From Baffinella frigidus (lineage: Eukaryota; Cryptophyceae; Cryptomonadales; Baffinellaceae), in the NCBI GenBank assembly GCA_026770585.1, contig MU646309.1, forward strand, positions 62,341 to 73,747: a stretch of 11,407 nt of DNA, in the 5' to 3' direction. Numbering within the stretch: the stretch's first letter is position 1; each line of letters starts with the position of its first letter. The position numbers and the translations under genes were made by a program. Of this stretch, positions 1-5,553 are shown one piece after another. The notes beneath the pieces were generated by a model that saw nothing but the letters and a program-made list of their open reading frames with translations, had not been told where the DNA came from and searched no databases.

Positions 1-143
1 GGGCGATGGGGGCTGACGCCGTGGGGAGCGAGGCGCTGGGGGTGGTGGAGGAGGGGGCGGGTGAGGCGGGGGGTTGGGAGGCGTCTGGAGGTCGGCAGCC
101 GTATGCGGCGCGTTTGACCAGTTCGTTGAAGCTGCGCGGGGGG
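1..143 (+). CDS. Possible exon (partial at left edge), unknown product
   Basis: A GC-rich stretch is open in one frame from the window start, with an ATG at 6. It reads as an acidic, Gly/Ala/Glu-rich segment that turns more ordinary near its end (GRQPYAARLTSSLKLR). The first usable GT donor is at 144, where G-rich telomere-like DNA begins, so the coding-like composition stops where an intron would start. It would end in phase 0, which fits the candidate exon at 649. No family is recognised. Whether the ATG is a true start or an internal Met cannot be told, because the exon may begin outside the window. The low-complexity composition makes this weak. Confidence 0.3.
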
Positions 144-147
144 GTGG

Positions 148-340
148 GGGTTAGGGTTTGTTTGTTGGGGTGTGGGGTGTGGGGTGTGGTGTTTGGGGCG
201 TGGGATTGAGGGTGTGGGGTTTAGGGTGTGGGGTTTAGGGTGTGGGGTGTAGGGTTCAGGGTTTAGGGTTTAAGGTTTAGGGTTTAGGCTTTAGGCTTTA
301 GGCTTTAGGGTTGAGGGTTTAGGGTTTAGGGGGCAGTGCG
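148..340 (+). repeat. Degenerate TTTAGGG-type tract, G-rich on the + strand
   Basis: Variants such as GGGGTGT, GGGTTTA, GGCTTTA and GGGTTGA run head to tail with mostly 7-base spacing. They match a degenerate plant-type telomere heptamer. The tract lies in the putative intron after the exon ending at 143. It is internal rather than a chromosome end, because gene-like sequence lies on both sides. Confidence 0.85.
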
Positions 341-375
341 TCCAACACGCCTGGGGCGAGTCCAAGGACACGAGT

Positions 376-400
376 GTCACGTCCGAGTGTCGGACGTGAC
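376..400. repeat. Perfect hairpin, 11-bp arms, 3-nt loop
   Basis: The arms 376-386 (GTCACGTCCGA) and 390-400 (TCGGACGTGAC) are exact reverse complements around GTG. A related sequence with the shared pieces AAGGACACG and GGACGTGACT recurs near 594-618, so this is part of a small local repeat. No function is assigned. Confidence 0.7.
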
Positions 401-527
401 TGGAACCCTACACCCTTCAACATTGACCCTGACTGGGCACGATTCGTGGCTAGTAGGACGAGACAGTTTTTAAAAGATCCTCTGGATGTGGGCGCACGCC
501 TAAACCCTAAACCCAGTTGTGCGGGTT

Positions 528-574
528 GGACACACTCCCCCAGTCGGGTTGGACACGGCTGGGGGAGTGTGTCC
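528..574. repeat. Perfect inverted repeat, 16-bp arms, 15-nt loop
   Basis: The arms 528-543 (GGACACACTCCCCCAG) and 559-574 (CTGGGGGAGTGTGTCC) are exact reverse complements. Pairing continues with one mismatch for about three more bases. It lies between two telomere-like tracts in a putative intron. It could be the remnant of a foldback element. Confidence 0.75.
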
Positions 575-648
575 AGCACTGGAGGCAAGTAAAAGGACAC
601 GCGTGGTGGACGTGACTTGGGAGGGGGGCGCACGGGAGGGTCTTGTAG

Positions 649-718
649 CAGAAGTTTTTCGACGTGAAGTCCATGGCATTCGCGTCCGCGGCGGGCACCA
701 CGTGCACTGATACCTCCT
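649..718 (+). CDS. Candidate small exon, unknown product
   Basis: The 70-nt block lies between a TTGTAG acceptor (643-648) and a GT donor at 719, and is open in phase 0. It encodes QKFFDVKSMAFASA followed by AGTTCTDTS and ends in phase 1. The peptide looks protein-like. Three further copies downstream keep the same frame with mostly conservative changes, which supports coding ancestry. The phase matches the candidate exon ending at 143. Its connection to a following exon is unresolved, because the acceptor seen at 1206 would create a stop in the joined frame. An alternative is that ATG 673 is the start codon of a first exon. No family is recognised. Confidence 0.4.
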
Positions 719-780
719 GTTTTAGGGTTTCGGGATTGAGGTTTACGGATTAGGGGGAAGGGTTTGGGGTGTAGGGTTTC

Positions 781-827
781 CATAGAATTCGCGTCCGGGC
801 CTGCCGCCCCGTGCACGGAAACCTCCT
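781..827 (+). pseudogene. Decayed copy of the 649-718 exon (donor side)
   Basis: It aligns with the 3' two-thirds of the 649-718 exon, including the GT donor at 828. ATG has become ATA and the middle has diverged, giving EFASGPAAPCTETS in the conserved frame. The part of the parent exon upstream of its internal ATG is absent. Confidence 0.65.
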
Positions 828-883
828 GTTTTAGGGTTTAGGGCTTGGGGTTTAGGTTTTGGGGTTTGGGGTTTCTGGGTTTG

Positions 884-927
884 GGAATTTGCGTCCGCGG
901 CTGGGACCACGTGCACTGACACCTCCT
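884..927 (+). pseudogene. Second decayed copy of the 649-718 exon
   Basis: It reads EFASAAGTTCTDTS in the conserved frame and is followed by telomere-like DNA. The donor region is CCTCCTGGT rather than CCTCCTGT. The 5' part of the parent exon is missing. Confidence 0.65.
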
Positions 928-1085
928 GGTTTAGGGTTTAGGGGTTGGAGGACGGTTGAGGCCCTGTCGAGGACGGTTTGGGCCCGCGATACCATAAACT
1001 TTAGGGTTTGCCGGAGGGTGCACGCTCACCACTTGTTTCGACATCGGGTATGTTGAGGGTTGAGGGTTGAGGGTTGAGGGTTTCC

Positions 1086-1131
1086 ATGGAATTCGCGTCC
1101 GCGGCGCGGACCACGTGCACGGACACCTCCT
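1086..1131 (+). pseudogene. Third copy of the 649-718 exon, starting at an intact ATG
   Basis: It reads MEFASAARTTCTDTS, followed by the donor GT at 1132. The ATG here leaves open that one copy is used as a first exon. A weak telomere-like spacer precedes it. Confidence 0.6.
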
Positions 1132-1211
1132 GTGTTGGGTTCAGGGTCTAGGGTTTAGGGTTGAGGGTTTAGGGAAATGCTGACCTCCTGTGTCGGGTTT
1201 CGGCAGAGCTA

Positions 1212-1275
1212 GAAAAGGTGCACCTGGTCGCCACCTTTGAGTGCCAGAATCTCTGGGGGGGGGCAGGAGGCTCGG
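1212..1275 (+). pseudogene. Copy 1 of the LVAT..LWGG exon family
   Basis: After a GGCAG acceptor-like site at 1202-1206 the frame reads LEKVHLVATFECQNLWGG. This aligns with copies at 1413 and 1646. A G-run has replaced the GGAGGCCCA seen in the others. Joining it to the CCT-T end of the 649-718 exon would create TAG, so use as an exon is doubtful. Confidence 0.5.
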
Positions 1276-1282
1276 GTTCGCG

Positions 1283-1383
1283 GTCTATTTGGGCTTACCA
1301 ATTTGGTGAGCCGTGGCTCTTTCCCGCGCCAAAGTTGACGGATTTGCACCGCAAAGCTGGGATGTCAACTTCTGAATAGTCCG
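1283..1383 (+). repeat. Dispersed ~110-bp repeat R, copy 1
   Basis: It runs from TCTATTTGG through a CACCAA/TTGGTG-type inner palindrome, a CT-rich stretch, AAAGTTGACGGATTTG and GATGTCAACTT to GAATAGTCC. Shared blocks in the same order are found at six other places. The GTTGAC and GTCAAC blocks can pair as a hairpin. Confidence 0.75.
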
Positions 1384-1405
1384 CGAAGAGACGAAATACA
1401 CTGAG

Positions 1406-1561
1406 ATGGAGGTGGGAAAGGCGCACCTGGTCGCCGCCCTTGAGGGCGAGCAGCTCTGGGGAGGCCCAGGAGGCGAGGCACTTGCGTACGGAATTCCGTA
1501 CGGTAACGTGACCAATCCCAAGGCAAATCCTCTCAAAGAGGTTGTACGCTGTCACTTGTGA
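1406..1561 (+). CDS. 51-codon ORF holding copy 2 of the LVAT..LWGG exon
   Basis: ATG 1406 opens a frame of 51 codons to TGA 1559, beginning MEVGKAHLVAALEGEQLW, then GGPGGEALAYGIPYGN. The first half is the best-preserved copy of a repeated exon, open across the GGCCCAGGAGGC junction where copy 3 has a stop. The second half is unlike the other copies and holds the perfect 18-bp palindrome at 1485-1502. It is probably an exon fragment with read-through rather than a separate gene. No family is recognised. Confidence 0.35.
   Translation: MEVGKAHLVAALEGEQLWGGPGGEALAYGIPYGNVTNPKANPLKEVVRCHL
1485..1502. repeat. Perfect 18-bp palindrome
   Basis: CGTACGGAATTCCGTACG is its own reverse complement. It sits exactly where exon copy 2 stops resembling its relatives, so it may mark a junction. 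Confidence 0.7.
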
Positions 1562-1648
1562 GATTTTTAGAAAGGCCACGGTTCGACTCGAGTGGCTAGT
1601 CTATACATCTATTACTCTGGCGTAGGAGGCGTTGTATATCAAATCGGA

Positions 1649-1735
1649 AAAGGCGCACCTGGTCGCCACCCTTGAGGGCGAGGAGCTCTGGGGAGGCCCA
1701 TGAGGCGAGGCACTGTCCGAGCAGCAGCCCCCGCA
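1649..1735 (+). pseudogene. Copy 3 of the LVAT..LWGG exon, with in-frame stop
   Basis: It reads KAHLVATLEGEELWGGP, then TGA where copy 2 has GGA, then GEALSEQQPPQHASA in the same frame. It is the only copy that joins the LVAT part directly to the SEQQPP part. That suggests both once formed a single exon and that the 2198 copy lacks the first part. Confidence 0.55.
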
Positions 1736-1760
1736 GCACGCATCTGCACGCGACGAAATC

Positions 1761-1840
1761 CTCAGTCTGTTTGGTCTCGCCAATTGGAGGGGCCCGGGCT
1801 CTTTCTCTTTTTGCTCCAAAGTTGAAGGATGTGTACCGCA
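1761..1840 (+). repeat. Dispersed repeat R, copy 2 (3'-truncated)
   Basis: It begins CTCAGTCTGTTTGGTCTCGCC and reaches AAAGTTGAAGGATGTGTACCG. It then breaks off into an exon-like GCGAGGCACTG sequence, without the GATGTCAAC end. Confidence 0.7.
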
Positions 1841-1845
1841 GACGA

Positions 1846-1896
1846 TGCGAGGCACTGTGCGATTAGCAGCCCCCGCAGCACGCATCTATATTCGGT
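1846..1896 (+). pseudogene. Truncated copy of the SEQQPP exon end
   Basis: It starts at GCGAGGCACTG, runs through GCAGCCCCCGCAGCACGCATC and ends ATTCG before GTGG. This matches the donor end of the 2198-2306 exon without its inner 60 or so bases. A further fragment (ACAGTCCGAGCAGCAGCC to CACGCATCTGC) lies at about 1971-2010. Confidence 0.55.
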
Positions 1897-1970
1897 GGTA
1901 GTAGGGAGACCCTCCGCATAGCCTCCATAACGGAGACCGTCCGTATCTTATCCTCTGATGAGAGGCTATG

Positions 1971-2010
1971 ACACAGTCCGAGCAGCAGCCCCCGCAGCAC
2001 GCATCTGCTC
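1971..2010 (+). pseudogene. Another fragment of the SEQQPP exon
   Basis: It carries CAGTCCGAGCAGCAGCC and CGCAGCACGCATCTGC, the same blocks as 1700-1750 and 1846-1896. It then diverges before any donor. About 50 bases upstream, AGGGAGACC and GAGACCGTCC pieces resemble the sequence that follows other copies. Confidence 0.5.
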
Positions 2011-2063
2011 GAGATGCAAGTACGAGGTTTCTCACCATCGCAGAGAAGTCTTATTCTAGCTCT

Positions 2064-2165
2064 GCCTCAGCCGATGGGGGTTATTGTTTCGGACCCTGTT
2101 AGGGGTTTTCCGCACCAAAGTTGACGAATTTGTACCACGTCAACCTGAGAATAGCCCGTCAACCC
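2064..2165 (+). repeat. Dispersed repeat R, copy 3 (diverged)
   Basis: It keeps CTGCCTCAG, CCAAAGTTGACGAATTTGTACC, a shortened GTCAAC block and GAGAATAGCCCGTCAACCC. The CACCAATTTGGTG palindrome is lost. Confidence 0.65.
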
Positions 2166-2197
2166 GACTGATCAGGCAGAGCTAGATCCTCGCTCAG

Positions 2198-2306
2198 GAG
2201 GCGAGGCACTGTCCGAGCAGCAGCCCCCTCTTGTTGTTCCTGGTACCAACGAGCCGCCCGTGTTCTTTGACTCGCCCAAGACCTGCGCAGCACGCATCTG
2301 CATTCG
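2198..2306 (+). CDS. Probable exon of the methyltransferase gene, function of segment unknown
   Basis: The acceptor CCTCGCTCAG ends at 2197 and the donor is ATTCG before GT 2307. The 109-nt block enters in phase 1 and leaves in phase 2. It encodes GEALSEQQPPLVVPGTNE, then PPVFFDSPKTCAARICI. Unlike its truncated relatives at 1650-2010, this copy keeps an internal stretch of about 60 nt, is fully open and has both splice sites, so it is the best candidate for the functional copy. It joins in phase to 3167, where CG+G gives Arg. An alternative next exon would start at 2475 (T CCG TCA). The preceding exon is not identified. Confidence 0.45.
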
Positions 2307-2373
2307 GTGCTATTAGGGAGACCTTCCTCGTATTTTATCATACCATCTGCAGGAGAAGAAAGTGTAGCTCTGC

Positions 2374-2486
2374 CTCAGTCTATTTGGTCTCACCAATTTG
2401 ATGGGGCCACGCTCTTTTGCACCCTAAAGTCGACGGATTTGTACCGCCGAGTCGGGATGTCAACTTGAGAATAGTCCGTCAACCCG
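2374..2486 (+). repeat. Dispersed repeat R, copy 4 (most complete)
   Basis: It carries all blocks in order: CTCAGTCTATTTGGTCTCACC, AATTTGATGGGGCC, a CTCTTTTGC stretch, AAAGTCGACGGATTTGTACC, GGGATGTCAACTTGAG, then AATAGTCCGTCAACCCGA. It can form a hairpin between GTCGAC and GTCAAC. It resembles a short non-autonomous mobile element. Confidence 0.8.
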
Positions 2487-3166
2487 AATCTCTGGACTCT
2501 CGGTGCGGGTGGGGGGCGCACGGTTCGCGAGCGTGGACGACTTCGGAGCGGAACTGTTCAGCGGAGCATCCTGACAGGACGCGCACGGGCAGCGCGCTGC
2601 GGCACAGCCCTGCCACCACGAGCAAGCGGGGTGCCTTGAATTAAATTTACTAACCCCTCTAACAATGTTGGGTTCAAGATCCGAGGAGGGAGATGTGATT
2701 AAAGAAAGCTCGGGCAGCACGTTCCGGCACCCGCCGTCTCTCCATTGTTCAGGGTCAGGGTTCGTGGCGAGCGGCGACCAACGAACGAGAAAGCTCGCAG
2801 CTCCAGCGAACGGAGTTGCAGGCACATGGCGAGTCAGAACCCTCGCAAGAGAAAGGGAAGAGGTCTGGGCGGACGGAGGAGTGCAGATCCCTGATGAGAC
2901 GTGTGGAGGGGTCCATTATCGATGGTCGTGTGCTGCGAAGACCGCATGGGGGCGCACTTTCTCGCTGGCTCCCCGGGAAAGGGCGGAGTGTCGAGAAAAA
3001 AAATCCTGGGATCTTGGCAGGTCACCTTTCGAGGGCGAGGCCCTCGCGGCGGTCTGAGCGGGAGGAACCACCCCCCTGTCGACCCAGAAGTCGGCAGTAT
3101 CCCACACCGGCGACTCGAGGCTCATCCTTACTTCCCCTCACCCAAAATCCTCCTCTGGCCACGCAG
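2487..3166 (+). other. Mostly unique intron-like region, no firm gene
   Basis: There are no telomere-like heptamers here. A coding-looking piece at 2508-2576 reads VRVGGARFASVDDFG then AELFSGAS and a TGA, with no donor before the stop. An open frame from 2665 to 3057 has the donor-like GGCAG-GTCACC at 3021 and would fit phase 2 into the 3167 exon, reading KKSWDLGR at the join. This is an alternative to the 2198-2306 exon. A short frame at 2826 starts MASQNPRKRKGRGLGG and stops soon after. None shows a recognised domain. Confidence 0.4.
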
Positions 3167-3202
3167 GGATGTATGGGGGTATTTCAAAGTCAATCCACAC
3201 AG
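3167..3202 (+). CDS. Probable 36-nt exon of the methyltransferase gene
   Basis: A pyrimidine-rich stretch (CTTCCCCTCACCC and CCTCCTCTGGCC) leads to the acceptor ACGCAG ending at 3166. The donor is CACAG before GTTTTT at 3203. In the frame set by both neighbours it reads DVWGYFKVNPH. It enters in phase 2 (CG or AG plus G gives Arg) and leaves with AG, giving Arg with the G at 3417. The short length makes this moderate at best, but the phases agree on both sides. Confidence 0.45.
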
Positions 3203-3251
3203 GTTTTTCAGAGGAACCATTCTCCAAAAGTCGACATACGGTTCCTGCGTG

Positions 3252-3303
3252 GGCTCACAACCTGAGAGTTTGTTTTGCGGCTCACAACCTGAGAGTTTGT
3301 TTT
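3252..3303 (+). repeat. 27-bp direct repeat, two copies
   Basis: GGCTCACAACCTGAGAGTTT plus GTTTT occurs at 3252-3276 and 3279-3303 with no base changes. It is a recent local duplication in the putative intron 3203-3416. Confidence 0.85.
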
Positions 3304-3416
3304 TTATTCCCCACGAGCCGCCCCACCATCCTGCGTGCATCCATCCCCCACCCGCGTACAGTAAGGATTCGGCCGCATCAGTATGGAGCACTCCATATGG
3401 GAGAACCACTCCGCAG

Positions 3417-3550
3417 GTTCGCCCCTGACCTGGACCTTTCTCCCTCCGCGTTGGTACCTGGAAATGCTAGATCCTGGATCCTCCCCGGACGTGTGCTGAA
3501 TGGGTCCCCGGAGGAGGAGCGACGTCAGAGCGCAAGAGCAGCGATCGCGA
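3417..3550 (+). CDS. Probable exon, start of helical-repeat region
   Basis: The acceptor is CTCCGCAG (ending 3416) and the donor CGCGA before GTAGGT at 3551. The 134-nt block is open, starting FAPDLDLSPSALVPGNARS and continuing WILPGRVLNGSPEEER, RQSARAAIA. It ends in phase 1, and A+GA at 4327 gives Arg. The second half (leucines, then SPEEERRQSARAAIA) has the helix-turn-helix look of an ARM/HEAT-type repeat. A second acceptor (ATGCTAG, ending 3470) is in the same phase, so a shorter exon 3471-3550 is equally possible. Confidence 0.55.
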
Positions 3551-3604
3551 GTAGGTATCCAGTGGTGTGCTCCCTGAACCTTGCCGACTCCTGCAGGAGT
3601 AAAT

Positions 3605-3795
3605 CCCTAAACCCTGAATCCTCATCCCGCATCCCGCATCCCTCATCCCTGATCCATGGTCCGTTTGAACCATAAACTCCCTGAACCCCGCCGCCCCACG
3701 ACCGGCGTCACCCTAAACCCAACCCTCAACCCTTACCCTCAACCCTACACCCTAAACCAGGAGCCTGAAGCCCAAACCAGGAGCCTAAACACCGA
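3605..3795 (+). repeat. C-rich telomere-like and CATCC-type tract
   Basis: CCCTAAACCCTGAATCC passes into CATCCCGCATCCCGCATCC-type repeats at 3620-3650. CCCTAAACC/CCCTCAACC heptamers follow at 3709-3790, with AAACCAGGAGCCT twice. It fills the intron after the 3417-3550 exon. From here on the C-rich strand is on top, opposite to 148-1200. Confidence 0.75.
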
Positions 3796-3850
3796 GCCTC
3801 ACCCGCGGTTTCGACGCTTCGGTTTTCTCGTTTCCTGATTCGGGTCTATT

Positions 3851-4011
3851 CCACACAACGGACTTCGAAGGGATCTTGAATAACCCCTAAGTGATAAGAC
3901 CTAGGACCCTACGGTAGGCAATCCGTAGGGACACAGGGGGTTTCCTACGGATAAGGTAACGGAAACTCGGCCCGAAATGGGCCGCAAATCCCTTCGTAGC
4001 CCGCTGTGTGG
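3851..4011. mobile_element. 161-bp inverted-repeat element M, copy 1 (MITE-like)
   Basis: The left end CCACACAACGGACTTCGAAG pairs with the reverse complement of the right end (CCACACAGCGGGCTACGAAG), continuing into GGGAT. Inside are CCTACGG/CCGTAGG blocks in both directions and the palindrome CGGCCC-GAAAT-GGGCCG. There is no ORF. A second copy lies at 5153-5315. No target-site duplication is evident. It behaves like a small non-autonomous DNA element. Confidence 0.8.
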
Positions 4012-4078
4012 CTCGCCTCTCGAAGCGGCGATGGGATAGGCGTTTGCCCCATAAATACACTCCACACCTTACCCCCTC

Positions 4079-4130
4079 CAGGGGAGATGGCGACGAAAGA
4101 TGGCGTGGGCAAGATGGGGACGATGGGCTT
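4079..4130 (+). pseudogene. Decayed acceptor-side copy of the 4327-4382 exon
   Basis: CTCCAG followed by GGGAGATGGCGACGAAAGAT and GTGGGCAAGATG matches the first two-thirds of the exon at 4327, acceptor included. It then diverges into GGGACGATGGGC, without the YAELAAQ end or the donor. Confidence 0.75.
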
Positions 4131-4135
4131 CACCC

Positions 4136-4326
4136 TCAGCCATAAACCATAAACCATAAACCATAAACCACAAGCCATCACCATCAGCCATAAACCAGAA
4201 ACCAGAAACCAGAAACCAGAAATCATCAACCACACACCATAAACCGTAAATCATAAACCATGCACCCTCAACCCTCAACCCTCAACCCTAACTCGAAACC
4301 CGAAACCCTAACCCCTGCCCTTGCAG
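4136..4326 (+). repeat. CATAAACC/CAGAAACC tract merging into CCCTCAA heptamers
   Basis: The 7-base units CATAAAC and CAGAAAC, variants of CCCTAAA, run over 4139-4260. CCCTCAACC repeats then lead to the CCCTTGCAG acceptor of the 4327 exon. Confidence 0.8.
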
Positions 4327-4382
4327 GAGAGATGGCGACGAAAGAAGCCGTGGGCAAGATGTACGCAGAGCTGGCCGCTCAG
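4327..4382 (+). CDS. 56-nt exon, helical-repeat region
   Basis: The acceptor is CCCTTGCAG (ending 4326) and the donor CTCAG before GTTCAA. It reads EMATKEAVGKMYAELAAQ after an initial two bases that make Arg with the preceding exon, and ends in phase 0. It is a charged amphipathic helix. An acceptor-side pseudo-copy lies 240 bases upstream. The CAG-GT donor is canonical. Confidence 0.65.
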
Positions 4383-4383
4383 G

Positions 4384-4770
4384 TTCAAACCCTAAACCCT
4401 GAACCCTAAACCATAAACCATAAACCATAACCTTCAAACCATCATCCCTGCACCCTAAACCCTGATCGTCCAACCCTGAACCCTAAACCCTGAACCCCGA
4501 CCTTCAAACCATCAACCCGAAATCCTCAACCCCAACCTTCAAACCCAGACCCCCAAACCCTGAACCTGCAAACCCTCAACCTGCAAACCCTCAACCCTAA
4601 CCTTCGAACCCTCAACCCTCAACCCTGAACCCCAACCTTCAAACCCTAACCCCGAAACCCGAAACGCTAACCTGCAAACCCTGCCCCCTAAACCCTAAAC
4701 CCTGAACCCGAAACCCGAAACCCTGAACCCCAACCTTCAAACCCTGCCCCCTAAACCCTGAACCCGAACG
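4384..4770 (+). repeat. C-rich telomere-like tract with longer-period repeats
   Basis: CCCTAAA, CCCTGAA, CCCTCAA and CCTTCAA heptamers mix with longer repeats. CCAACCTTCAAACCC and AACCCGAAACCC recur several times, and the block around 4735-4768 repeats the one around 4676-4715. It fills the intron between 4382 and 4774. Confidence 0.85.
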
Positions 4771-4773
4771 CAG

Positions 4774-4845
4774 CGGCGCTCGGCCATGAAAACAATCCCT
4801 CTGGAAGGGATCATCATCGCTGCTTCTGGAACCATCGCTCCTATG
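4774..4845 (+). CDS. 72-nt exon, twin a (alternative to 4960-5031)
   Basis: The acceptor is GAACGCAG and the donor CCTATG before GTACCT. It is open in phase 0 for exactly 24 codons: RRSAMKTIPLEGIII then AASGTIAPM. It differs from twin b by three residues (Leu/Val, Gly/Glu, Ile/Val) and a few silent bases. Both are symmetric (72 nt, phase 0), so either or both could be spliced in without breaking frame. This acceptor sits in C/A-rich telomere-like DNA without a strong pyrimidine tract, which may make it the weaker of the two. Confidence 0.55.
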
Positions 4846-4856
4846 GTACCTCCCGT

Positions 4857-4909
4857 TTCTCTCTCTCTCTCTCGCTCGCTCGCTCTTGCTCGCTCTCTAT
4901 CTCTCTCTT

Positions 4910-4942
<33 letters not shown>
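4857..4942 (+). repeat. CT microsatellite in intron
   Basis: CTCTCTCT with CGCTCGCT and TTGCTCGC interruptions runs up to the acceptor of the 4960 exon, and would serve as its polypyrimidine tract. The reverse strand reads as an Arg/Glu dipeptide run that is only a by-product. Confidence 0.9.
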
Positions 4943-4948
<6 letters not shown>

Positions 4949-4959
4949 TGAGAAAGCAG

Positions 4960-5031
4960 CGGCGCTCGGCCATGAAAACAATCCCTGTCGAAGAGGTGAT
5001 CATCGCTGCTTCTGGAACCATCGCCCCCATG
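4960..5031 (+). CDS. 72-nt exon, twin b
   Basis: A long CT tract leads to the acceptor GAGAAAGCAG (ending 4959). The donor is CCCATG before GTACTT. It is phase 0 on both sides and encodes RRSAMKTIPVEEVIIAASG then TIAPM. The hydrophobic stretch VIIAASGTIAPM continues directly into VCTLQALINIML of the next exon. That reads either as a buried helix pair of a helical-repeat protein or, less likely, as membrane helices. The better pyrimidine tract makes this the likely constitutive twin. Confidence 0.68.
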
Positions 5032-5045
5032 GTACTTCCCGTTCC

Positions 5046-5104
5046 TCTCTCTCTCTATCTCTCTCTCTCTCCCTCCCTCCCTCCCTCCCTTACTCTCTCT
5101 CTTG
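5046..5104 (+). repeat. CT/CCCT microsatellite after twin b
   Basis: CTCTCTCTCTATCTCT changes to CCCTCCCTCCCT and back to CTCTCT. It occupies the same position relative to the donor as the CT tract after twin a, so exon and following CT-rich intron were duplicated together. Confidence 0.9.
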
Positions 5105-5152
5105 AAGGCCAGGGAGCCCCGCACATCGTCGCTGCGTGGTTGAGGTGGGGCA

Positions 5153-5315
5153 CCACACAGCGGGCTTCGAAGGGATTTCGAATAACCCTTAAGCGATAAG
5201 ACCTAGGACCCTACAGTAGGCAACCCGTAGGGACATGGGGGGGTTCCTACGGACAAGGTAACGCAAACTCGGCCCGATTTGGGCCGAAAATCTCTCCGTA
5301 GCCCGCTGTTGGTGG
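5153..5315. mobile_element. Inverted-repeat element M, copy 2
   Basis: The left end CCACACAGCGGGCTTCGAAG pairs with the right end (reverse complement starting CCACCAACAGCGGGCTACGG). The interior is clearly the same as at 3851-4011, including GATAAGACCTAGGACCCTAC, GTAGGGACA and CGGCCCGATTTGGGCCG. The element ends directly at GCAG-GTGTGCACC, a truncated copy of the 5554 exon start. Confidence 0.8.
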
Positions 5316-5318
5316 CAG

Positions 5319-5413
5319 GTGTGCACCAACTCTGAGGGCTGGCGGGCATGAGCAGTAACATTTCTGATAACTTCGTACGTTCTGAGGGTTGGGGGTTCGC
5401 GCAGGTGTGCACC
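5319..5413 (+). pseudogene. Two acceptor-side fragments of the 5554 exon
   Basis: GGCAG-GTGTGCACC at 5315-5327 and CGCAG-GTGTGCACC at 5401-5413 repeat the acceptor and first nine bases of the 5554 exon, then diverge. Between them, TCTGAGGGCTGGCGGG and TCTGAGGGTTGGGGG show the unit was itself tandemly repeated. Confidence 0.65.
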
Positions 5414-5442
5414 TCTAGTCCCGCTCAGTGTACGGGTTCAAT

Positions 5443-5513
5443 GAAGCTTTATAAAGCTTAAAGCTTTAAAAAGCTTAAGGTGTTATAAAGCTTAAAGCTT
5501 TATAAAGCTTTAT
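5443..5513. repeat. AAGCTT/TTTATAAAGCTT palindromic cluster
   Basis: AAGCTTTATAAAGCTTAAAG occurs twice in an array of seven AAGCTT hexamers. Each is a palindrome, and the array can fold in several ways. It lies just upstream of the 5554 exon and is AT-rich against GC-rich surroundings. Confidence 0.85.
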
Positions 5514-5553
5514 ACCAAGTTGGTAGTTGATACCAACTCTCTTTCCCTGGCAG

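Larger units (their letters stand above)
719..1205 (+). repeat. G-rich telomere-like tracts interleaved with exon copies
   Basis: GGGTTTAGGG-type degenerate heptamers fill the spaces between three decayed copies of the 649-718 exon. Each spacer starts just after the CCTCCT-GT donor of the preceding copy. A minimal donor-only fragment (ACCTCCT) recurs at 1183-1189. Confidence 0.75.

Noticed and set aside
148-340. True chromosome end (telomere)
   Set aside because: Heptamers are degenerate, interrupted, in both orientations and flanked by gene sequence, so they are interstitial.
319-816. Minus-strand open frame of 165 codons
   Set aside because: It runs through both hairpins, telomere-like heptamers and exon copies read backwards. 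It is Pro/Arg/Ser-rich with no domain, an artefact of GC-rich repeats.
2460-2825. Minus-strand frame of 121 codons
   Set aside because: It has no recognisable motif, odd Cys/Pro-rich composition, and overlaps repeat R. Support is no better than chance in GC-rich DNA.
2665-3057. Plus-strand frame of 130 codons as a stand-alone gene
   Set aside because: No domain and no relation to neighbours. Only its possible donor at 3021 is worth keeping as an alternative exon end, noted under 2487-3166.
4737-5030. Minus-strand frame rich in Arg-Glu dipeptides
   Set aside because: It is the complement of the CT microsatellite and of the twin exons, not a protein.
4786-5199. Plus-strand 137-codon frame through both twin exons
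   Set aside because: It contains the twins in frame but also reads the CT tract as Leu-Ser repeats. The clear GT and AG borders argue for splicing instead.
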